Source of the DNA: Bacteroidota bacterium
GTDB lineage: Bacteria; Bacteroidota; Bacteroidia; Chitinophagales; Chitinophagaceae
Direction: 5' to 3'
Assembly: GCA_018267955.1 (NCBI GenBank)
Contig: JAFDXL010000007.1
Coordinates: 124,001-188,000 of the forward strand
DNA length: 64,000 nt
A model generated the notes under the pieces. It ran no database searches and was not told the DNA's origin. It saw only the letters and a program-made list of their open reading frames with translations. Position numbers and translations under genes: made by a program. Below, piece after piece: positions 58,859 to 64,000 of the stretch (its first letter is position 1; every line of letters begins with the position of its first letter).

Positions 58859-60067
58859 TTAACTAAAAATTCCTTTCTCTTGTTTCATCTTAAATATCTC
58901 TTCTGCCGCTCTTTTATATCCGCCGGCTTCGGCAAACGATTCATTGATGGCCTGGATATGCTCCAAATATATGGGATCCCGCATTACTACCTGTGCTGCA
59001 TCACGAATTTGTTCTGCTGTAATATTCTCCGCATCTAATACGATTGTTGCACCAAGCTCTGCCGCCCTTTTTGCCAGCTCCGGCTGATCCGCGCCCAAAG
59101 GTATAGAGACAAAAGGAACATTACGATGTATCAGGTCGCTGATGCTGTTCATGCCTGCGTGAGTGATGGCAGCATCCGCATATCTTAATATCAGCGACTG
59201 GGGCACATAATTACGAACGATGAAGTTTTCCGGTATTCGCATTTTCGACAGGTCTACATTGTAGGCGGCCATTACTATCACCGCATCCATATTTTCGAAA
59301 GCCCGGAAAAAGAGTTCATACAGCTCCGGCTTATAATTGCTGAATACCGTTCCCAGTGATATGTAGATCACCTTCCGGCCATACAGTTTTTCCAGCGGGA
59401 AGTCAGTTTGTATATCTCTTCTGCTATATACAGGCGGACCTACAAAACGATAGCTATCATCAAAGAAAGCCTTATCTGCCGGCGATATAAAATATTCTGA
59501 TGTGTATACAAAGTTGAGATCACCTTTGTTGAGCAACAGGCCTAAAACCGTTTCCGGCATTTGTACACCGTAAGTATCACTCAATTGCGCCGATACTTCC
59601 TTGTACGTGCATACCAGTTCTCCCATACCCGGAAATGCGGCATCTTCAGCTTGGCCGCTTTCATCAAAGAAATCTTTGAGCCCGCTGAATATGGCAAGCG
59701 AGCCTACGCTGGGTACCTTTAATATCTGTTTCATGGCGCACGCAAACGGAAAGGCTGCAGAATGTATCATGTAGTCAAACCGCATCCCTTCTGTCTGCTG
59801 TAATATATCGGCGATGATCTTATCTGCCGAGCGTATCACGCGGTGCATGGGGTCGGGGCCGTTCTCGCTGTCTAGGTACATTTTAAAAATGTCCAGGTCT
59901 TCTATATAGCGCTTATATGTGGCGCCTGCTTGCTCTATCTTTTCTTTGAATTCATCCGAAGAGAAATAGATGATCTCTTCGCCCTGAAGTACCAGCTCAT
60001 TTACCAGGCCAAGCGTAGGGTTTACATTGCCATGGGCAGGTACACTCAGGAATAGCACTTTAGACAT
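58859..60067 (-). CDS. MGT-family glycosyltransferase (GT1, macrolide-type)
   Basis: 402 residues from ATG at 60067; the in-frame ATG at 60115 adds 16 residues not typical. N-terminal VLFLSVPAHGNVNPTLGLVNELVLQGEEIIYFSSDEFKEKI, and the UDP-sugar binding C-terminal YISLGTVFSNY ... IVRNYVPQSLILRYADAAITHAGMNSISDLIHRNVPFVSIPLGADQPELAKRAAELGATIVL (GT1 signature, HxGxNS, DQ). MGT enzymes glycosylate macrolides, flavonoids, or other small acceptors, often as detoxification; acceptor unknown. Downstream alpha/beta hydrolase is coupled. Confidence 0.92.
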   Translation of the reverse strand: MSKVLFLSVPAHGNVNPTLGLVNELVLQGEEIIYFSSDEFKEKIEQAGATYKRYIEDLDIFKMYLDSENGPDPMHRVIRSADKIIADILQQTEGMRFDYMIHSAAFPFACAMKQILKVPSVGSLAIFSGLKDFFDESGQAEDAAFPGMGELVCTYKEVSAQLSDTYGVQMPETVLGLLLNKGDLNFVYTSEYFISPADKAFFDDSYRFVGPPVYSRRDIQTDFPLEKLYGRKVIYISLGTVFSNYKPELYELFFRAFENMDAVIVMAAYNVDLSKMRIPENFIVRNYVPQSLILRYADAAITHAGMNSISDLIHRNVPFVSIPLGADQPELAKRAAELGATIVLDAENITAEQIRDAAQVVMRDPIYLEHIQAINESFAEAGGYKRAAEEIFKMKQEKGIFS

Positions 60068-60321
60068 ATTGTTTTCATTTTGTGCAGCAAACCTAGGTAA
60101 GCCACATTTTGCCATGAAATACTGATAGGCAGACAGGGACTAAAAATCGGTGAATGGCGGTTTTGCGTAGGGCAAATTATTTTTGCGGATATATGCTTCG
60201 TTACTACCTCGCCATTGCAGGGGATAATAGAAAATACCGGATGATAATTATGGGATTGCACAAAAAATAATACACCCGCCTCGCAGCAGATATATTAAAG
60301 GAAAATTGAAAAAGATAATAC

Positions 60322-60510
60322 TTAGGCTCTTGCAGCCACTACCTGCGTCAGGTAAGATTCTGACAGGCTGGTATAGATGATAAAAGTATGCTTCAGCTTT
60401 TCTGTCATTGGCTGAGCCTCGGTTTCCGGTTCCAGGTCTTCCAGTTGCTGCGCCACCAGTGCCTCTACCTCTTCTTTATACGCTGCTATGTAATTCCAGT
60501 TCGTTTTCAT
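60322..60510 (-). CDS. Small protein of unknown function
   Basis: 62 residues, MKTNWNYIAAYKEEVEALVAQ, acidic in the middle (LEDLEPETEAQPMTEKLKHTF) and ending in SESYLTQVVAARA. No signal, no family recognised. The upstream space to the divergent DUF4919 gene (about 147 bases) may hold a promoter. It could be a helical regulator; kept as a hypothetical. Confidence 0.5.
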   Translation of the reverse strand: MKTNWNYIAAYKEEVEALVAQQLEDLEPETEAQPMTEKLKHTFIIYTSLSESYLTQVVAARA

Positions 60511-60657
60511 GTTCTCTATATTTATAGGGCAAAGTTCACTCCTGAATATGTTGGTACTGTAAACACATTGTAAAGTTTATGTTAGCTAAGGGTAAGGAAA
60601 CTGCCGGATTGTTGCATCAGCAGCAAAGCTGTTGTAACTTGTTATTGCAAAAACACT

Positions 60658-61401
60658 ATGAATATGAATATCCGCCCCCTGTTGTATATTGTCTTATTAC
60701 TGATGAGTTTACGTGCCAGTGCACAAGGATTTATTCCTCCCGATTATAAAGCGATCGAAGCAGCTATAAAAGACAAGAATTCAGCATATTATTATCCCCC
60801 TTTGTTTGAAAGATTTCTGGCGAATGACACCACACTTACGGCGGATGAATATAAATACGTCTACTTTGGTAATTTCTTTGCCGACCATCCTGTCTCAGAA
60901 TTTGCACGTGACCAGAATGCGCTTTATGGAATTGCGCATCTTAAAAAAAAGCGATCGCTTAGAGAAGCGGATAAAAAGAAACTTGCAACGCTTTATGAAC
61001 TGCAATTAAAAAGTAATCCTTTCGACCTGGACGCCGTAATAAATCTGGCATATCTTTATCATCTGCTCGGAGACACAATTAATACAACGATATACTTATA
61101 TAAAATGAAACGAATGGCCGATGTAATTGTCGGCTCAGGTGATGGACGTACAGACAGTACCGGTTACCATGTATTAATGGTTGGACATGAATATGCTATG
61201 CTTAGGTTATTCGGTTACGAATCAGCTGGCACAGAAACGCAAATGGAAGGTCATCCATGCGATCATATGATACTAAAATCAAACAAAGACAATCGGGAAG
61301 GGGTATATTTTGATGTGAGTCAAATATTTGCTGGCTACAGAAGAAACACCACCAACAACGAAAAGCGTTTCTTGGATTGGGCCGGTAAGAATGCAAAATA
61401 G
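60658..61401 (+). CDS. DUF4919 periplasmic protein
   Basis: 247 residues, signal peptide MNMNIRPLLYIVLLLMSLRASAQ. DYKAIEAAIKDKNSAYYYPPLFERFLANDTTLTADEYKYVYFGNFFADHP ... KKLATLYELQLKSNPFDLDAVINLAYLYHLLGDT ... EGHPCDHMILKSNKDNREGVYFDVSQIFAGY matches the DUF4919 pattern, a helical, TPR-like Bacteroidota family of unknown function. Tail end overlaps nothing; the methyltransferase starts 38 bases downstream. Confidence 0.85.
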   Translation: MNMNIRPLLYIVLLLMSLRASAQGFIPPDYKAIEAAIKDKNSAYYYPPLFERFLANDTTLTADEYKYVYFGNFFADHPVSEFARDQNALYGIAHLKKKRSLREADKKKLATLYELQLKSNPFDLDAVINLAYLYHLLGDTINTTIYLYKMKRMADVIVGSGDGRTDSTGYHVLMVGHEYAMLRLFGYESAGTETQMEGHPCDHMILKSNKDNREGVYFDVSQIFAGYRRNTTNNEKRFLDWAGKNAK

Positions 61402-61438
61402 AACAATCAGTTCCCTACCTTTAATAAAACACACCACA

Positions 61439-62062
61439 ATGGACGCAAAATTCTGGGACGAACGCTATAAGACAGATGAATATGCCTACGGAGAAATGCC
61501 CAACAGCTATCTCGTAGAAAAGCTTTCGGGCCTAACTCCCGGTAAAATATTATTTCCCGCAGATGGAGAAGGCCGCAATGGTGTATATGCCGCTACGCTG
61601 GGTTGGGATGTATATAGCTTTGACCAGAGTGCAGAAGGCAAACGCAAGGCCGAGCTGCTGGCGGCAAAGAAAGGTGTAACCATTCATTATGATCTTGCAG
61701 AGATGCCCACAGTAAATTACCAGCCCGGCGAATTTGATGCAATGGCGCTGATCTATGCATTCTTTTCGGGCGATAACAAAGCTGCCAACCATAAGCAACT
61801 GGCTACTTTCTTAAAGCCCGGTGGTATCGTCATATTCGAAGCCTATAGCAAAAGACACCTGCAGTTTAATACCGTTAATCCCCAGGCAGGAGGCCCCAGG
61901 GACGAGGCGATGCTTTTCTCCGTAGAAGAGATCAAAGAGTACTTCAGTGATTTCGAGATACTGGAACTGCAGGAACAGGAGCTGGAAATATGGGAAGGAA
62001 ATTTTCACGGTGGTATGAGCGCTGTCATACGTTTCACAGGTAGGAAGAAAGCTAACGTCTAA
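61439..62062 (+). CDS. Class I SAM-dependent methyltransferase (thiol/tellurite type)
   Basis: 207 residues from ATG at 61439. MDAKFWDERYKTDEYAYGEMPNSYLVEKL, KILFPADGEGRNGVYAATLGWDVYSFDQSAEGKRKAELLAAKKGVTIHYDLAEM, FDAMALIYAFFSGDNKAANHKQLATFLKPGGIVIFEAY. The WDxRY-xxxxxYGxxPN start and GEGRN motif I resemble TehB/thiopurine-type methyltransferases. Its 3' end overlaps the convergent Na/Pi gene by 4 bases. Substrate unknown. Confidence 0.9.
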   Translation: MDAKFWDERYKTDEYAYGEMPNSYLVEKLSGLTPGKILFPADGEGRNGVYAATLGWDVYSFDQSAEGKRKAELLAAKKGVTIHYDLAEMPTVNYQPGEFDAMALIYAFFSGDNKAANHKQLATFLKPGGIVIFEAYSKRHLQFNTVNPQAGGPRDEAMLFSVEEIKEYFSDFEILELQEQELEIWEGNFHGGMSAVIRFTGRKKANV

Positions 62063-63714
62063 TTTATAAACCCCGGCAGTTCATCAAAATAGTCCAGTTG
62101 CTCGGGTGTCAGCAACAGGTTTTTTACAGAGAATATTATCGACTTGTAGTAAGAGAACATTTCCCTGTTGAAGTTGATGATCGTAGATACTTCTACCTCC
62201 GATAAATTGGCAAAGCTAGCCTCCTTGTACAGAAAATTCATAGAGTGCTCATACGCATCCTGTATGGATTTATAGATGGCTACCAGTTCTTCAAAATTAT
62301 TAGTCTTGCTGTCGTTAAGAATGGCAGCTATTTTATTGCAAAATTCTAGGCATTCTTTCCGGTTGCTTTGATATATGTTATACTTCTCGTCGTGAGAAGA
62401 ATTGCGCAATTGCTCAATATCATGTATCGCATCCTTGATGCTCTTGGCCGCGTACATACCGTTTCTTACAGATGATATGATATTATCCAGCTTCTTCGAT
62501 TCTTCCGGCTGCAATTGCACATCTCCCAGCGATATATAGTAGGCATATATATCGCCGTGCAAATGTTTCAGGTACTCATACTGTTCCTGTATTGCCTGGG
62601 CCGCGAATTTTTCTTCCTGCTCGTTGCCGGCTTCTTCCCCGCCATCAAATATCTTTCTGCAAAAACCGATAACCAGTTTGATGAATCGCCTTGTTTCTTT
62701 TTCGAGCGCAGGTTCCGCAGCATCAAAATCATCCGGCGAAACGGTATGGATATATGCCGTCATGTAATGGTTGTCTGTAAATCGCCTGTCGAGAAATTTG
62801 CCAAACGCTGGCAACAGCGGGTAAAACAGGACGATGGATACCAGGTTCACCAATGTCTGGAAACTTGCCAGCGCGATCAACTTATCTTTAATGCCGATCG
62901 TATTAGTGATAAGATCATCTACCTGCCGGATGAAAAAGAAGAGCAGCAGGATAGTGATGACATTGAACAAAAAATTACCCGTAGCTACACGTTTCTTCAC
63001 GGGCGAATTGCCTACCGAAGCTATCAGCAATTTTATAGTAGTGCCCGCCTCTGCACCCAGCACTATGGCGGTGCCTGAGTAGAGGTCAAGAATGCCCGCA
63101 TTGAGCGCGCTGAGCACTATGGCAGCCGTTGCGAAGCTCGATTGTATCAGTGCGGTGATCACCAGGCCTGCTAACAGGAACAGGATAAGGGGATAATCAT
63201 TCAATTGTGCAAGGTCAAACGTTTGGATCGCAGCAAGCGTGCTGGCCTTCATATATTCCAGCCCGGTGAAGAGCAGCGACAACCCGAGCAAAAACATACT
63301 CCAGTTATACGCTTTGCTGTTTTTTTGTAGCAGCGCCATCGCAATGCCGGCGATGCCTAAAACGGGTAAGGAATAAGCCTCCATATTTACCTTAAACCCC
63401 AGTGTGGCTACTGCCCAGGTATCAAACGTGCTGCCGAGGTTAGCCCCAAGGATGATGGCGAGCGCATTCTCCATACCTATTACACCCGCGCCCACAAAGC
63501 CCAGCACCATCAGGTTCACGATAGAGCTGCCTTGCAGCAGGCCGGTTATCAATGCCCCCACAACTATTGCCATTACCTTGTGTGCCGTATGTTCTTTAAG
63601 GAACAGCTTGAACCGCCTGCCGGATAGCGCTTTGATCCCATCCTCCAGGAAATTCATCCCCAGCAGGAAGATGGCCACACCCGCCAGCATTTTCCATAAA
63701 TTGAACGCTCCCAT
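62059..63714 (-). CDS. Na/Pi cotransporter with PhoU-like domain
   Basis: 551 residues. Eight or more membrane helices with the duplicated QSS motifs (GLLQGSSIVNLMVLGFVGAGVIGMENALAIILGANLGSTFDTW and TALIQSSFATAAIVLSALNAGILDLYSGTAIVLGAEAGTTIKLL), typical of the NptA/Na-Pi family. A cytosolic PhoU-like helical domain occupies about 330-551 (FIKLVIGFCRKIFDGGEEAGNEQ ... MYAAKSIKDAIHDIEQLRNSSHDEKYNI). It co-transports sodium with phosphate and may be gated by the PhoU-like part. Confidence 0.93.
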   Translation of the reverse strand: MGAFNLWKMLAGVAIFLLGMNFLEDGIKALSGRRFKLFLKEHTAHKVMAIVVGALITGLLQGSSIVNLMVLGFVGAGVIGMENALAIILGANLGSTFDTWAVATLGFKVNMEAYSLPVLGIAGIAMALLQKNSKAYNWSMFLLGLSLLFTGLEYMKASTLAAIQTFDLAQLNDYPLILFLLAGLVITALIQSSFATAAIVLSALNAGILDLYSGTAIVLGAEAGTTIKLLIASVGNSPVKKRVATGNFLFNVITILLLFFFIRQVDDLITNTIGIKDKLIALASFQTLVNLVSIVLFYPLLPAFGKFLDRRFTDNHYMTAYIHTVSPDDFDAAEPALEKETRRFIKLVIGFCRKIFDGGEEAGNEQEEKFAAQAIQEQYEYLKHLHGDIYAYYISLGDVQLQPEESKKLDNIISSVRNGMYAAKSIKDAIHDIEQLRNSSHDEKYNIYQSNRKECLEFCNKIAAILNDSKTNNFEELVAIYKSIQDAYEHSMNFLYKEASFANLSEVEVSTIINFNREMFSYYKSIIFSVKNLLLTPEQLDYFDELPGFIN

Positions 63715-63792
63715 GCTTCTAAACTAATACAAAGAAACCGGAGACCACAGAACACATCAATGATGCCTGTCACAACTTATATTGACCATCAT

Positions 63793-63872
63793 CAGGGAAT
63801 GCGGTAATGCGATAATGCGGCAATTCGGCAATGTGGAAATTTGATAATGTGGCAATTCGACAATTTGATAAT
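63793..63872. repeat. Tandem array of ten 8-bp units
   Basis: Ten consecutive 8-base units, each ending in AAT: CAGGGAAT, GCGGTAAT, GCGATAAT, GCGGCAAT, TCGGCAAT, GTGGAAAT, TTGATAAT, GTGGCAAT, TCGACAAT, TTGATAAT. Consensus is roughly NNGRYAAT. It is intergenic, beyond the Na/Pi gene start. Confidence 0.85.
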
Positions 63873-63900
63873 TAGAATTTAGAAATCAGAATTTAGAATT
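63873..63900. repeat. Tandem array of four 7-bp units
   Basis: TAGAATT, TAGAAAT, CAGAATT, TAGAATT follow the octamer array without a gap. Confidence 0.75.
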
Positions 63901-63911
63901 TCCTCAATGTC

Positions 63912-63932
63912 ATTGCGGGCCCGACCCGCAAT
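63912..63932. repeat. REP-like GC-rich hairpin
   Basis: ATTGCGGG (63912-63919), loop CCCGA, CCCGCAAT (63925-63932). The wording CATTGCGGGC...CCCGCAATC resembles the intergenic CATTGCGAG...GCAATC hairpins found in many Bacteroidota genomes. A second, looser inverted pair GCGGCAG (63941-63947) and CTGCCGC (63973-63979) follows. Confidence 0.6.
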
Positions 63933-64000
63933 CTACCATTGCGGCAGCAAACCCACAACCACAAGGGAATGCCTGCCGCTAATTGTAAACTGCCAATCCT

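Noticed and set aside
1-64000. CRISPR array, prophage, insertion sequence
   Set aside because: No spaced direct repeats of 25-40 bases, no transposase or phage structural genes were found; the only recombinase is a XerD with core-gene features.

Overview
The window reads as an ordinary chromosomal stretch of a Bacteroidota bacterium, most likely of the Chitinophagaceae/Sphingobacteriia side (inference). The signs are: secreted proteins ending in a type IX secretion (T9SS) type A sorting domain, a glutamine-rich sigma-54, many orphan histidine kinases, a LytTR/beta-propeller kinase pair, a Lys-rich histone-like protein, weak Shine-Dalgarno sequences, and a tRNA promoter that matches the Bacteroidota consensus TTTG-N19-TAnnTTTG exactly. 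No prophage, insertion sequence, CRISPR array or rRNA operon was seen.

Layout. 1-2.2 kb: start of rpoN (cut by the window edge) and a CHASE3-like histidine kinase. 2.2-5.1 kb, minus strand: small stress-type proteins (DUF4142 lipoprotein, a 32-residue membrane peptide, TspO-like protein, PA2169/DUF2383 four-helix protein, lmo0937-type peptide). 5.2-14.1 kb: an ELWxxDGT-repeat T9SS protein, a complete TolC-RND-adaptor efflux operon and another T9SS protein. 14.2-18.5 kb: DinB protein, AraC regulator, a metallo-beta-lactamase-fold protein with a broken metal site, a PNPOx flavoprotein, a histone-like protein and two tandem paralogous small proteins. 18.5-22.6 kb: Tat-exported class V aminotransferase, XerD, MarR, AroQ, Fmt. 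22.7-24.5 kb: an ECF sigma factor operon with a membrane protein carrying three VPxGYFE repeats and a CpxP/Spy-like protein. 24.5-28.6 kb: PBP2-RodA elongasome pair followed by a metallo-hydrolase. 28.8 kb: tRNA-Gln(TTG). 29.7-33.3 kb: propeller-type LytS kinase and LytTR regulator. 33.5-36.9 kb: HAD-like periplasmic protein, YceI, AhpD-like protein, Crp/Fnr regulator and peroxiredoxin, a redox-flavoured group with repeated TGAAC/GTTCA half-sites. 36.9-40.2 kb: OmpR-type two-component system divergent from a lipoprotein. 40.3-41.2 kb: a GNAT pseudogene and an intact GNAT gene. 41.4-45.5 kb: GAF histidine kinase, SRPBCC, DUF922 and SDR proteins and a lipoprotein. 45.6-50.4 kb: M16 protease, an unknown protein, lipocalin-like lipoprotein and a fibronectin-type T9SS protein. 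50.5-54.3 kb: GH15 glucoamylase/trehalase translationally coupled to a glucose dehydrogenase. 54.3-58 kb: ferredoxin-type reductase, SDR, MFS. 58-60.1 kb: alpha/beta hydrolase and MGT-family glycosyltransferase. 60.3-63.7 kb: small protein, DUF4919, methyltransferase, Na/Pi cotransporter. The window ends in a 10-unit 8-bp tandem array, a 4-unit 7-bp array and a REP-like hairpin.

Nothing here is a clearly new large system. The best leads are: (i) the sigma factor/VPxGYFE/CpxP-like operon as an envelope-stress circuit; (ii) a pseudogene whose stop codon lies in a perfect 24-bp palindrome that looks templated by its own right arm; (iii) the tandem small paralogs at 18 kb; (iv) the Crp/Fnr-linked half-sites; (v) the terminal octamer/heptamer array; (vi) two exported enzyme-fold proteins with damaged active sites. 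All functions are assigned by reading motifs; no database search was run.
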